Part shown: positions 1-7,321 of the stretch, one piece after another | Position numbering within the stretch: position 1 is the stretch's first letter | Layout: every line of letters starts with the position of its first letter | DNA from: Mariprofundaceae bacterium | GTDB taxonomy: Bacteria > Pseudomonadota > Zetaproteobacteria > Mariprofundales > Mariprofundaceae | DNA: 12,457 bases | NCBI GenBank assembly: GCA_015488125.1 | Contig: WFOJ01000137.1 | Coordinates: 1 to 12,457, forward strand | Direction: 5' to 3' | The notes under the pieces: model-generated | The model's database searches: none | What the model was told of the DNA's origin: nothing | Seen by the model: only the letters and a program-made list of their open reading frames with translations | Position numbers and translations under genes: made by a program

Positions 1-654
1 CAGGGTGTGCATGTGCATATCGACAAACGCATCCCGGAGCAGGCAGGCCTGGGCGGTGGTTCTTCGGATGCTGCCACTGCCCTGCTGGCAGCCTGTCAGC
101 TGTGGCAACTTGCCTGGTCGCGGCAGCAGTTAATGACGCTGGCCGCCGCTTTTGGCGCAGATATTCCCTGCTTTCTCTTTGGCTGCAGCGCACTGGCTGA
201 CGATGCCGGCGATCGTCTGCGCCATAACCCTGAACCCTTGCCTGCACCAGCAGTATGCCTGGCACGACCGCATCACGGCCTTTCTACGAGTGAGGTTTTC
301 AGATGCTGGGATACGTTGACCGAACAAAAGCCGCTCGCTAGGGTGCGCGCCACTTCGGGCCGTTCCCTGCCGCTGGCGGAGAACGATCTTGAGCCCGTTG
401 CTATACAGTTGTTGCCTGCAATGGCTGATTTGCTTGCCGGTATGCGCCGCCATGGCCGATTGGCGTGGATGACAGGAAGTGGTTCTTGTTGTCTTGCCTT
501 GTGCGAGGACGTGGCGAAGGCCAGCACATTGGCTGATGAGCTGCGCCAGCGCGGCCTGGCTGACTGGGCCTGCGGCTGTCGGCTGTTGGCGCAAAGTCCT
601 TTGTCGGATGCGCTTGATCAGCATGCAACAACAACGTCATTAAGGTCGTGGTAA
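1..654 (+). CDS. ispE: 4-diphosphocytidyl-2-C-methyl-D-erythritol kinase (5' end outside window)
   Basis: This is the C-terminal 217 codons of IspE. The reading frame is open from base 1 and the true start lies upstream. IspE uses ATP to phosphorylate the 2-hydroxyl of CDP-methylerythritol in the cytoplasmic MEP pathway to isopentenyl diphosphate. The GHMP-kinase ATP loop is clear near the window edge (PEQAGLGGGSSDAAT, visible residues 12-26). It is followed by GADIPCFLFG, an NDLEP segment and the C-terminal glycine motif MTGSGSC, all in the family order. Against the E. coli protein of about 283 residues, I estimate that about 90 N-terminal residues are missing. The stop codon lies 23 bp before tRNA-Gln, so the tRNA is probably co-transcribed. 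Identification is firm. Confidence 0.95.
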   Translation, partial: QGVHVHIDKRIPEQAGLGGGSSDAATALLAACQLWQLAWSRQQLMTLAAAFGADIPCFLFGCSALADDAGDRLRHNPEPLPAPAVCLARPHHGLSTSEVFRCWDTLTEQKPLARVRATSGRSLPLAENDLEPVAIQLLPAMADLLAGMRRHGRLAWMTGSGSCCLALCEDVAKASTLADELRQRGLADWACGCRLLAQSPLSDALDQHATTTSLRSW

Positions 655-677
655 GGATCAGGTGACCACATCAGTAT

Positions 678-752
678 TGGGGCGTAGCCAAGTGGTAAGG
701 CAGCGGGTTTTGATCCCGTCATGCGCAGGTTCGAATCCTGCCGCCCCAGCCA
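678..752 (+). tRNA. tRNA-Gln (anticodon UUG)
   Basis: A 75-nt tRNA including encoded CCA. The acceptor stem TGGGGCG (678-684) pairs with CGCCCCA (742-748), followed by discriminator G and CCA (750-752). The anticodon stem GCGGG/CCCGT encloses the loop TTTTGAT (708-714), with anticodon TTG at 710-712. The T arm carries GTTCGAATC. No separate promoter is evident in the 23 bp after ispE, so it is probably processed from the ispE transcript. No repeat of its 3' end was seen downstream, so nothing suggests use as an integration site here. Confidence 0.97.
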
Positions 753-812
753 TCCACAACACACCGGCATGTAGCGCTTTCTCCCTTCTACCCTCATGCC
801 GTCGTTGAATAC

Positions 813-828
813 TTCACGAATTCGTGAA
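813..828. promoter_or_regulatory. 16-bp perfect palindrome upstream of prs (possible operator)
   Basis: TTCACGAATTCGTGAA is a perfect inverted repeat with no spacer, ending 47 bp before the chosen prs start. A TATACC at 845-850 could act as a -10 hexamer, which would put the palindrome over the -35 region, but no good -35 hexamer is visible. In E. coli prs is repressed by PurR. This sequence does not match the PurR box and its centre is AATT rather than CG, so the binding protein, if any, is unknown. It could also form a 6-bp hairpin in RNA, without a following U tract. Confidence 0.35.
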
Positions 829-875
829 CATCGCCATCTTGTTTTATACCCGGGAAACCCCAAAGGAATATGAGT

Positions 876-1835
876 ATGAATATCAGCCCGAAAATGCGCC
901 TGTTTTCTGGCACATCCAACCTCCCGCTCAGTCGCAGGATTGTTGAAAACCTCGGCATGCCGATGGGCGAGATGCATATGCAACGCTTCTCTGACGGAGA
1001 GATTTTCCTGCAATATCAGGAGTCCATTCGCGGCCTTGATGTCTTTTTTGTGCAAAGCACCAGCAAGCCCACCAATGCCAACCTGATGGAGTTACTCATC
1101 GCCCTGGATGCCGCCAAACGCGCATCAGCACGCAGTATTTGCGCTGTGATTCCCTATTTTGGTTATGCCAGACAGGATCGCAAAAGTGCCAGCCGCACAC
1201 CGATTTCAGCCAAGCTGGTAGCGGATTTATTGCAGGCTGCCGGTGCCAGCCGCGTACTGACCATGGACTTGCATGCAACGCAAATCCAGGGCTTTTTCGA
1301 TATTCCGGTGGACAATATTTTTGCCACTTCATTATTCGTCGAGGATATCCAGCGTATCAATCATGAAGATAGGCATGATATTATGGTGGTGTCGCCGGAT
1401 GTCGGTGGCGTTGTGCGTTCGCGAGCGCTGGCCAAGCCACTGGATGTGGATATTGCCATTGTCGATAAACGCCGTCCGGCTCCCAACGTCGCCAAGGTGA
1501 TGAATATTATTGGCGACGTTCAGGGGCGTCATTGCATTATGGTGGATGATATTGTCGATACCGCCGGCACGCTTTGTGGCGCAGCACAGGCGCTGATGGA
1601 TCACGGCGCTGCCAAGGTCAGCGCTTATGTCACCCATGGCGTGCTTTCCGGTGCTGCTATTGATAATATCAACAACTCAGCGCTCTCCGAACTGGTGATT
1701 ACCGACAGTATTCAACAACCTGAAAAAGTGATCAATTGCGAAAAAATACGCCCGTTGAGCATTGCGCCCATGCTGGCTGATGCCATCAGCCGTATTTCCG
1801 ACGACCGTTCGATCAGCAGTCTTTATAGTATCTGA
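876..1835 (+). CDS. prs: ribose-phosphate pyrophosphokinase (PRPP synthetase)
   Basis: Prs transfers pyrophosphate from ATP to ribose 5-phosphate, making PRPP for purine, pyrimidine, histidine, tryptophan and NAD synthesis in the cytoplasm. The protein is 319 residues, against about 315 for E. coli Prs. Visible motifs are RFSDGE (38-43), the flexible catalytic loop YARQDRK (97-103), DLHATQIQGFFD (131-142), VVSPDVGGVVR (171-181) and the PRPP-binding loop VDDIVDTAGTLC (223-234). The last has Ala where E. coli has Gly in TGGT. An in-frame ATG at 870 exists, but AAAGGA (862-867) is only 2 nt from it and 8 nt from the ATG at 876, so 876 is preferred. The next gene begins 2 bp after the stop, suggesting translational coupling. 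All catalytic segments are intact. Confidence 0.96.
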   Translation: MNISPKMRLFSGTSNLPLSRRIVENLGMPMGEMHMQRFSDGEIFLQYQESIRGLDVFFVQSTSKPTNANLMELLIALDAAKRASARSICAVIPYFGYARQDRKSASRTPISAKLVADLLQAAGASRVLTMDLHATQIQGFFDIPVDNIFATSLFVEDIQRINHEDRHDIMVVSPDVGGVVRSRALAKPLDVDIAIVDKRRPAPNVAKVMNIIGDVQGRHCIMVDDIVDTAGTLCGAAQALMDHGAAKVSAYVTHGVLSGAAIDNINNSALSELVITDSIQQPEKVINCEKIRPLSIAPMLADAISRISDDRSISSLYSI

Positions 1836-1837
1836 CC

Positions 1838-2560
1838 ATGATCCGGGGTGGCCTGGCATTTATCGCGGGCTTGCGTGCGCTGCTGCGAGAAACGCCACTT
1901 CGGCGTGTGTTATGGCGCATGCTGGCCCTGCTGCTGACCCTGATGTTGCTGGTCAGCGCCAGTTCGCTGGCGCTGTTTGCCTGGGGACTGGAAAGCTGGC
2001 TGCCACAGGGTGAAGATAGCTGGTATATGCATCTTCTGGCGTCGATACTCTGGGGGCTGGCGGTGATGTTTTCGCTCCTTGTTGCCGCTGTGGCCTATGC
2101 GCTGCTGGCAGCTATCGCCCTGGCGCCATGGCTGGAGGAACTGGCTGCGCTGGCTGAACGTCCGCCGCGTGATACCCCCGCTACCAGTTTCTGGCGGAGC
2201 ATTGGCCAGAGCAGCTGGCATACACTGATGCCCTTGCTTGGTCTGTTGCCCTACGCGCTGGCAGCCTTGCCCTGCATGTTGATTCCGGGTATCGGCATGG
2301 CCTTCGCCGCCGCCATCTGGTGGCTGGGCAGCCTGCGCTTTCTCAGCTTTGAGCTGAGCGACATCCCTGCCAGTCGTCGTCAGATGGACTGGTCGCAACG
2401 CAGGCATCACGTCAACCACCATCGTTGGTTTTACCTTGGCTTTAGCGGCATGGCCTCATTGTTGCTCATGGTGCCGATCCTGAATATACTGGTCGTTCCT
2501 GCTGCCGTGGTGGCTCTTTCACGCAGTATGGACGAACTTTCCGATGCGCAGGCACGATAA
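1838..2560 (+). CDS. EI24-domain / CysZ-like inner-membrane protein
   Basis: A 240-residue polytopic membrane protein starting 2 bp after the prs stop. Hydrophobic stretches lie at about residues 28-50, 68-96, 129-162 and 198-227. The last contains MVPILNILVVPAAVVAL (211-227), with the P-x-x-N-x-x-x-x-P pattern seen near the C-terminus of EI24/CysZ-family proteins. CysZ is a sulfate permease, but many EI24 proteins are uncharacterised and no sulfur-metabolism gene is in the window, so a transport substrate cannot be assigned. A histidine- and arginine-rich loop (QRRHHVNHHR, 187-196) precedes the last segment. The tight spacing argues for one transcript with prs. Family assignment is fairly good and function is unknown. 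Confidence 0.7.
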   Translation: MIRGGLAFIAGLRALLRETPLRRVLWRMLALLLTLMLLVSASSLALFAWGLESWLPQGEDSWYMHLLASILWGLAVMFSLLVAAVAYALLAAIALAPWLEELAALAERPPRDTPATSFWRSIGQSSWHTLMPLLGLLPYALAALPCMLIPGIGMAFAAAIWWLGSLRFLSFELSDIPASRRQMDWSQRRHHVNHHRWFYLGFSGMASLLLMVPILNILVVPAAVVALSRSMDELSDAQAR

Positions 2561-2607
2561 AATGCTTGTTCGCCTTCATGGCACGGAGAGTATCCTGACT
2601 CCTCGTC

Positions 2608-3660
2608 ATGCAACGCGCGGTTGCTGAAATCAATGTGTCGGCATTACGGCACAACTATCAGTGTTTATGCCGACAGGCTGGTGATGCTGTGTGTATGGCT
2701 GTGGTTAAGGCCAATGCCTACGGTCATGGTATTCAGCACGTCGCTCCGACGCTGTCGGCAGCCGGTTGTCAGCATTTTGCCGTTACCGATGCTCATGAAG
2801 GCAGTCGTCTTCGACAATTACTGCCAGATGCTCACATTGTATTGCTAGCTGGCATGATCAGCCTGGACGAGGCGGTGTTATGCCGTGTCCACCGTCTGAT
2901 TCCCGTACTTAGTGCCCGTTGGCAAATACCCCTGCTATGGCAGGCAGGATTTCGTCAGGAGGTGTGGATCAAGGTCGATAGCGGCATGGCTCGCACGGGT
3001 GCTGATGAGCCTGTCGCCTTGTATCATAGCTGCCGAACATCCGGCCTGCGTGTTATTGGCCTGTTGTCCCACTTGGCCTGTGCAGACACACCGGAACACC
3101 CTCTGAATCAGCAACAGATCGCGGTATTCAGACAATGGCGACAACGTTTGCCTCACTTGCAGGCGTCCCTGCTCAACAGCGCCGGCCTGCTGGCATTTGC
3201 TGATCAACGACTCGATGTTGTACGTCCTGGTATTGCGCTTTATGGCGTAGAGCCACTGGCGGGGCAGAGCATGGGCTTGCAGCCGGTGATGCAGTTTTCT
3301 GCCCCGGTGATGCAGCTTCGGCAACTGAAAAAGGGGCAAAGCGTGGGTTACGATGCCAGTTTTGTGGCTCCTGCTGATATGCAGATTGCCGTGGTTCGCG
3401 CAGGTTATGCTGACGGTGTGTGTCGCCATCTTTCCAATGGTGGCACGGTGCTGATTCACGGCCAGCGGCGATCCATTGTTGGCCGGGTGTGTATGGACTA
3501 CTGCATGATTGATGTGGAGAATAGCGCCGTTCGTCAGGGTGATCGTGTGATCTTCTGGGGGCCGACACTTGCTGTCAGCGAGCCTGCCAGGCAGGCTGGC
3601 ACGATTGCCTACGAATTATTAACCAGGGTGGGCGAGCGCGTCCCCCGAATTCCCGTGTGA
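2608..3660 (+). CDS. alr: alanine racemase
   Basis: A 350-residue PLP enzyme interconverting L- and D-alanine, supplying D-Ala for peptidoglycan. The PLP lysine is K34 in VVKANAYGHG (32-41). Also visible are KVDSGMARTG (122-131), RPGIALYG (206-213), the second catalytic residue Tyr248 in SVGYDASF, GRVCMDYCMIDV (292-303) and the C-terminal TIAYELLTRVGERVPR (332-347). All are in the usual order, with a normal length (family about 355-370). The start at 2608 aligns with the family N-terminus, but its ribosome site is weak: the nearest purine run (ggagag, about 2586) is too distant. It lies 47 bp after the EI24 gene and 8 bp before the FmdB-like gene. Whether it is the biosynthetic Alr or the catabolic DadX type cannot be told; no dadA is nearby. 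Confidence 0.95.
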   Translation: MQRAVAEINVSALRHNYQCLCRQAGDAVCMAVVKANAYGHGIQHVAPTLSAAGCQHFAVTDAHEGSRLRQLLPDAHIVLLAGMISLDEAVLCRVHRLIPVLSARWQIPLLWQAGFRQEVWIKVDSGMARTGADEPVALYHSCRTSGLRVIGLLSHLACADTPEHPLNQQQIAVFRQWRQRLPHLQASLLNSAGLLAFADQRLDVVRPGIALYGVEPLAGQSMGLQPVMQFSAPVMQLRQLKKGQSVGYDASFVAPADMQIAVVRAGYADGVCRHLSNGGTVLIHGQRRSIVGRVCMDYCMIDVENSAVRQGDRVIFWGPTLAVSEPARQAGTIAYELLTRVGERVPRIPV

Positions 3661-3668
3661 GGTGAGCA

Positions 3669-3881
3669 ATGCCCATTTACGAATACCAGTGCGAAGAGTG
3701 CGCAACACAGTTCGAAACACTGGTGCGCCATCATGAGACGCCCAACTGCCCGCAATGCCACAGCGAGAAACTGCAAAAGAAGATTTCCGCTCACGCCGTT
3801 GGCACAGCGCTGCCAGATACGGCCTGTGGTAGTGCGCCATCGCCGATGTGCGGCAGTGGCGGCTGTGGCAGTTGCATGTAA
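3669..3881 (+). CDS. FmdB-family zinc-ribbon protein
   Basis: A 70-residue protein beginning MPIYEYQCEECATQFE, the characteristic start of the FmdB/CxxC_CXXC_SSSS putative regulatory family. Two CxxC knuckles (C8/C11 and C27/C30) would hold one zinc ion. The C-terminal tail is rich in Gly, Ser and Cys with four more cysteines (C53, C61, C66, C69), ending CGSGGCGSCM, which is common in the family. A good ribosome site (AGGTGA, 3660-3665) overlaps the alr stop, so it is co-transcribed with alr. The family has no settled biochemical role. It is the last gene before the hairpin at 3892. Confidence 0.9.
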   Translation: MPIYEYQCEECATQFETLVRHHETPNCPQCHSEKLQKKISAHAVGTALPDTACGSAPSPMCGSGGCGSCM

Positions 3882-3891
3882 ACACATCCAT

Positions 3892-3921
3892 GACCTGATG
3901 CTCCGAGGCATCAGGTCTCTT
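3892..3921 (+). terminator. hairpin terminator after the prs-alr block
   Basis: A perfect 10-bp stem, GACCTGATGC (3892-3901) with GCATCAGGTC (3908-3917), around the 6-nt loop TCCGAG, followed by TCTT. It sits 10 bp after the FmdB-like stop. The U tract is short, so termination may be incomplete. It also lies between convergent genes and may help end the minus-strand alkyltransferase transcript, although no U tract follows it on that strand. Confidence 0.75.
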
Positions 3922-3973
3922 GCAGCACGCTGGATACCACCTTTCGCTGCGCTTATCGCATAACAGCCCCGCA

Positions 3974-4525
3974 TCAAAAAAGCGAAAGCGCTGCGGGCAA
4001 ACAGATTCCGCCACGCTCCACTTTTTGCATGGTCAGCTTGCAATCTGTGCCCCACCGGTAGCGGTTTTCCTTACCGCCACTGTGCACCACGCGATGACAG
4101 GGAATCAGCCAGCTGAGCGGATTGCGGGCCAGCGCACCGGCAACGGCGCGATATGCTTTTGGTTCACCGCTGTAACAAGCCAGTTGGCGGTAAGTGATGG
4201 TTTCCCCTGGCTGCGTGCGTTGACACAGCGTTTGCCACACTTGCTGCTGAAACGCTGTACCAGAGACCCTGGCTAATACGATGTCGCCAGTGAAAATGCG
4301 TGTGATCCACTGTTTTGCCCCTGCATCATTTCGCAGCGGCAAAGCCGGCATACGGGGCTGATCACGAAACTGCTGTAACCCCTCGTCTTCGCTAGCCGGA
4401 AAGCCAAGAAAATACAATGCATCCGCTTGCCAGCAGAGTATGCTAAGGCCAAACGGACTGTTTGCCAGACCGATGCAAGATGGTGGCGATGTTTTCATAT
4501 CAGAAGAGTTGAAAATTACATTCAT
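3974..4525 (-). CDS. methylated-DNA--[protein]-cysteine S-methyltransferase (Ogt/Ada-C type)
   Basis: A 183-residue suicide repair protein that moves an alkyl group from O6-alkylguanine (or O4-alkylthymine) in DNA to its own cysteine. The acceptor is C143 in IPCHRVVHSGG (141-151). The upstream helix-turn-helix region reads GTAFQQQVWQTL (89-100), then TITYRQLA (109-116) and AYRAVAGALARNP (124-136), with the arginine that flips the base. RYRWGTDCKL after the active site resembles the YRWGLxRK segment of Ada C-terminal domains. It is the only minus-strand gene recognised. The start is uncertain: ATG at 4525 and an in-frame ATG 9 codons later both lack a clear ribosome site. It is a single-domain protein without the Ada N-terminal regulatory half. 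Confidence 0.92.
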   Translation of the reverse strand: MNVIFNSSDMKTSPPSCIGLANSPFGLSILCWQADALYFLGFPASEDEGLQQFRDQPRMPALPLRNDAGAKQWITRIFTGDIVLARVSGTAFQQQVWQTLCQRTQPGETITYRQLACYSGEPKAYRAVAGALARNPLSWLIPCHRVVHSGGKENRYRWGTDCKLTMQKVERGGICLPAALSLF

Positions 4526-4918
4526 ACAGTGTGGTCGAAATCGGCATATTCATGAATTTTACCTGTATAAGTTATCCATGCCGAGCTATGTTAGACATCG
4601 GGGGTTGCGGTTTCAAAACAAAACGTGATTTTTTGGCCGCCATCTTTCACCCGAATCCTGTATTTCATCATGCGGAGCGGCACTGTTTGCGACGATTGTT
4701 AGGTGATCGTGCATTTACTTATTGCTGTTTCCTGATACAGGGGCGATCTGTCCTGGCTTTAGTGAAACCATCTGGTGTTTCGCCGCCTTATCTTGCAGGT
4801 CTTGAACATAAACCCAACCCGTTCTCTTACACCTTGCATTTGATGGGTGAACAGGCATGCTGTGGCCTGTTTTACGATACAGGCGCATGAAAGCGGCGTC
4901 TTGACGAGGAGTTTGATT
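4526..4918. other. 393-bp divergent intergenic region, no convincing gene
   Basis: This gap separates the alkyltransferase gene (minus) from dsbC (plus) and should hold both promoters, but no hexamer pair is persuasive. A GTG-initiated plus-strand frame runs 4531-4890. Its product is cysteine- and histidine-rich with no family resemblance, and no ribosome site precedes it, so it is not called. Small inverted repeats are present, for example GAAAC (4764-4768) with GTTTC (4777-4781), and GGCGA (4742-4746) with TCGCC (4780-4784). These two overlap and exclude each other. A regulatory leader or small RNA is possible but not shown. Confidence 0.5.
4851..4889 (+). promoter_or_regulatory. alternative hairpins in the dsbC leader
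   Basis: Three short segments can pair in two mutually exclusive ways: ACAGGC (4851-4856), GCCTGT (4865-4870) and ACAGGC (4879-4884). The middle one can join either neighbour with an 8-nt loop. The second fold can be extended by CATGC (4856-4860) with GCATG (4885-4889) across a 4-nt bulge. The structure ends 17 nt before the ribosome site AGGAG (4907-4911) of dsbC. No ligand-binding core is recognised, so a switch is only a possibility. Confidence 0.3.
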
Positions 4919-5629
4919 ATGCATCGATTATTGTTGGGTATATTGTGTATTGGCCTGTTTACAGGTGTTGCCTGGGCTGACGCTGCCCCTGAGGATATTG
5001 CCGACACGATTCGCAAGGCCAATACGGATCTTCCCATTACCGAGGTGAATACGACCGATATTCCAGGTATTTATGAGCTTCGCGTTGGCAATAACGTGTT
5101 TTATACTGAAAAAACGGGTAGCTATATTATCGCTGGCGGCCATATTTTTAACACCAAAACCAAACAGGACCTGACGGCAGCGCGATTGGAAGTCATTAAC
5201 AAAGTGGATTGGCATGCACTGCCGTTGGACAAGGCCATTGTTTCGGGTAATCCAAAGGGTAGGGAAATTGCCATTTTTACCGATCCTGACTGCCCTTATT
5301 GCCGCAAACTGGAAAAAAACCTGGAGGGTCAGCAGCAACTGAAAGTCTATACCTTCCTGTTTCCACTGGAAAGACTTCATCCCCATGCCCGCGAACATGC
5401 AGCAGCCATATGGTGCGCCAAAAATCCGCATAAAACGCTACAGGCGTTGATGATTCACGGCAAGGTTCCCGCTAATACGGGCGATTGCGAAACACCGATT
5501 GATGATATTCAGGCATTGGCGCAACGGTTGAATATTCGTGGTACGCCGACCATGGTGGCCAGTGATGGTCGTAAGCGCTCAGGTGCTACTTCCCTGGAGG
5601 CATTGATCAACTGGCTGGATCAGAAGTAA
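4919..5629 (+). CDS. dsbC: DsbC-type thiol:disulfide isomerase, periplasmic
   Basis: A 236-residue precursor, the same length as E. coli DsbC. DsbC reshuffles wrong disulfides in the periplasm and is kept reduced by DsbD. Residues 1-20 are a signal peptide ending AWA before DAAP. Residues about 21-85 match the N-terminal dimerisation domain, and the rest is a thioredoxin fold with active site CPYC (125-128, in TDPDCPYCRK) and cis-proline P210 in RGTPTMV. E. coli has CGYC at the active site. A second cysteine pair (C166, C190) corresponds to the structural disulfide. The frame is open back to 4847, but the ATG at 4919 has AGGAG 7 nt upstream and directly begins the signal peptide. The exonuclease gene follows after 4 bp. 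Confidence 0.93.
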   Translation: MHRLLLGILCIGLFTGVAWADAAPEDIADTIRKANTDLPITEVNTTDIPGIYELRVGNNVFYTEKTGSYIIAGGHIFNTKTKQDLTAARLEVINKVDWHALPLDKAIVSGNPKGREIAIFTDPDCPYCRKLEKNLEGQQQLKVYTFLFPLERLHPHAREHAAAIWCAKNPHKTLQALMIHGKVPANTGDCETPIDDIQALAQRLNIRGTPTMVASDGRKRSGATSLEALINWLDQK

Positions 5630-5633
5630 TCCC

Positions 5634-6458
5634 ATGCGCAGAGATATTATCGTTTTCGATATCGAAACGGTTCCTGATGCCGATGCTGCAAGGCGTTTGC
5701 TGCATCTTGAAAACGCCGATGACGGTATGGCGCGTGATGCTCTGCGCGATTATTTTCTCGAAAAAACAAATGGTCAGAACGATTTTCCACGTCAGCCCTT
5801 TCATCAGGTTGTCAGTATTGCTTATGCTTTTTTTCAGTGTGAGCGGGGTGAAGACGGCCTGGAACTGGTGTTGCGAACAATTGCCGCTGGTGGTCAACAA
5901 GATGATGACGAAGCCGCTTTACTGCAAGGCTTTTTTCATCTGATTGAATCACGGGCACCGACGCTGGTCAGCTTCAATGGTCGGGGCTTTGATGTGCCCG
6001 TGCTTAAATATCGAGCTATGGTGCATGGCCTGCGTTGTCCGCGCTGGTTTTCTGAAGGTGATAAATGGAGCAATTATGATGCGCGGTTTGATCGTCAGTA
6101 TCATCTCGATCTGCTGGAACTGTTGTCGGATTATGGCGCTTCTGCCCGCTGTACCCTGCATGAGGTTGCCACCAGCTTTGGTATTCCCGGCAAACTGGAT
6201 GTGGCGGGCGATGATGTTCGCCATATGTTTGAGCAGGGATTGATTGGTGATATTCGCCGTTACTGTGAAACAGATGTTTGCAGTACGGCGCTGGTCTGGC
6301 TGCGTTGGCTGCATTTTAGCGGTGGTATCTCAACCGCTGCCTGGCAGCGGGTGGTAGCGGGCATTTATCATTATTTGCAAACAGCGGAAGACAGCCCGCA
6401 TTTTGAACAGTTTCTCCAGGCCTGGCAGGCGATGGACAAGCATTTGCCAATGCTGTAG
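5634..6458 (+). CDS. predicted 3'-5' exonuclease, PolB exonuclease-like
   Basis: A 274-residue DnaQ/RNase H-fold exonuclease of the family described as related to the proofreading domain of DNA polymerase B. The metal-binding acidic residues are all present: D9 and E11 in VFDIET (ExoI), N115 and D120 in SFNGRGFDVPVL (ExoII), D159 in HLDLLELL, and Y210/D214 in RRYCETD (ExoIII). There is no polymerase domain and the length is typical for the stand-alone family. Substrate and cellular role are not established. It starts 4 bp after dsbC with only a weak purine run upstream, so it is probably translationally coupled. The functional link to DsbC is not obvious. Confidence 0.9.
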   Translation: MRRDIIVFDIETVPDADAARRLLHLENADDGMARDALRDYFLEKTNGQNDFPRQPFHQVVSIAYAFFQCERGEDGLELVLRTIAAGGQQDDDEAALLQGFFHLIESRAPTLVSFNGRGFDVPVLKYRAMVHGLRCPRWFSEGDKWSNYDARFDRQYHLDLLELLSDYGASARCTLHEVATSFGIPGKLDVAGDDVRHMFEQGLIGDIRRYCETDVCSTALVWLRWLHFSGGISTAAWQRVVAGIYHYLQTAEDSPHFEQFLQAWQAMDKHLPML

Positions 6459-6497
6459 CCAGTACCCGGGCGTTGCGCACACTTGCCTTAGTGCTAA

Positions 6498-6658
6498 GGA
6501 ATCTGTCGGATTTTGACAAATCTACTACGAAAAACCGGATATTGGCCCAATTTTCGTTCTGTCTTTGTGAAATAACGCTGCTACTTACCGCCAACAGGTC
6601 GTCTATTTGGTTCAATCTCACTATTTCTCGTGACGATTGCCAAAGTCCGCCAGACTCC
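6498..6658 (+). mobile_element. MITE-like element, copy 1
   Basis: A 161-bp non-coding element with imperfect terminal inverted repeats. Bases 6498-6519 match the reverse complement of 6637-6658 at 18 of 22 positions. A second copy lies at 7322-7482 in the opposite orientation, the same length and about 86 percent identical by hand count without gaps. TAA flanks both ends (6495-6497 and 6659-6661), consistent with a 3-bp target duplication. No transposase is encoded, so it would depend on an element elsewhere. The right end lies 66 bp before the start of the secreted DUF11-like gene and may influence its expression. The parent insertion-sequence family cannot be assigned from this window. Confidence 0.85.
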
Positions 6659-6723
6659 TAAGGCACTTAATTTTGGCGAAAATATTGTAGGTGCTTTTGC
6701 ATTTCATCCACAGGAGTATGCCG

Positions 6724-7224
6724 ATGAATCCTTTAGGCCGCCATTTCATTACCTTGTTGTTTGCTCTGTCCATCTTTATCCCGGTAACAGTCTGGGCCAA
6801 ACCTGATGTCAAGATCAGAATTGAGGCATTAAAGCAGGTTGTGGTGATGGAAAATGGCAAAAAGGTGATCAAACGGGTGCCGGCGAAAGAAGCCAAACCT
6901 GGCGATACGGTGATTTTTCAACTGCATTACCACAACGATGGCGATCAGCCAGCCATCAATGCAGCATTGGTTGATCCCGTGCCTCTGGAAACCATGTATA
7001 TCAAGGATTCAGCGTTTGGCCCTGGCAGCACGATCACCTTTTCTGCGGATGGCGGCAAAACATATGCCACACCGGAAAAACTGGTGCGTACCGTAAAAAA
7101 AGCTGATGGTACGGTGAAAACCACTGTTATCCCCCCGCGTTTTTACACCCATATTCGTTGGCTGATCAAAAAGATTCCGCCAGGAAAAGGTGGTGTGTGT
7201 TCGTTTCAGGTGGAATTGAAATAA
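6724..7224 (+). CDS. secreted DUF11-like domain protein
   Basis: A 166-residue exported protein. Residues 1-25 form a signal peptide (hydrophobic core LLFALSIFIPVTV, then VWA before KPD). The mature part has AKPGDTVIFQLHYHNDGD (57-74), followed by INAALVDPVPLETMYI. This matches the pattern of DUF11-type beta-sandwich domains (p-G-D-x-v-x-y-x-v-x-x-x-N-x-G, then v-x-D-x-x-P). One cysteine (C159) is near the C-terminus. The ATG at 6724 is preferred because AGGAG (6712-6716) is 7 nt away, whereas the ATG at 6718 is 1 nt away. Such domains occur in cell-surface and outer-envelope proteins, but no function can be assigned. The gene is bracketed by the two inverted MITE copies. No clear terminator hairpin follows. 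Confidence 0.8.
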   Translation: MNPLGRHFITLLFALSIFIPVTVWAKPDVKIRIEALKQVVVMENGKKVIKRVPAKEAKPGDTVIFQLHYHNDGDQPAINAALVDPVPLETMYIKDSAFGPGSTITFSADGGKTYATPEKLVRTVKKADGTVKTTVIPPRFYTHIRWLIKKIPPGKGGVCSFQVELK

Positions 7225-7321
7225 ACACGCATCTGCACCATTTTCTGTTGTCAATTTGCTTTTTTGTTTGTTCCATGCATGTTGCTTTCTCGGCCTTTTG
7301 ATGGAGATTATGCGCCATCTA

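Noticed and set aside
130..624. Long minus-strand open frame opposite ispE
   Set aside because: The plus-strand frame encodes clear IspE motifs. The opposite frame gives a low-complexity, Gln/Arg-rich product with no family features.
678..752. tRNA-Gln as an integration site for a genomic island
   Set aside because: No partial copy of the tRNA 3' end, integrase or island genes appear; housekeeping genes continue directly downstream.
4531..4890. A 119-codon plus-strand open frame starting with GTG in the gap before dsbC
   Set aside because: It has no ribosome site and no family resemblance, its product is cysteine- and histidine-rich and unlikely, and it overlaps the dsbC leader hairpins.
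6486..6499. CCTTAG-TG-CTAAGG palindrome at the left edge of MITE copy 1
   Set aside because: It straddles the element boundary and is absent at copy 2, so it is probably a chance junction and not a regulator site.
6473..6661. Short open frames across the first MITE copy
   Set aside because: They fall inside a repeat whose second copy does not keep the reading frame in a meaningful way. There is no start context and no similarity to a transposase.
7225..7321. Possible terminator after the DUF11-like gene
   Set aside because: The stretch is T-rich but no stable hairpin precedes the T runs.
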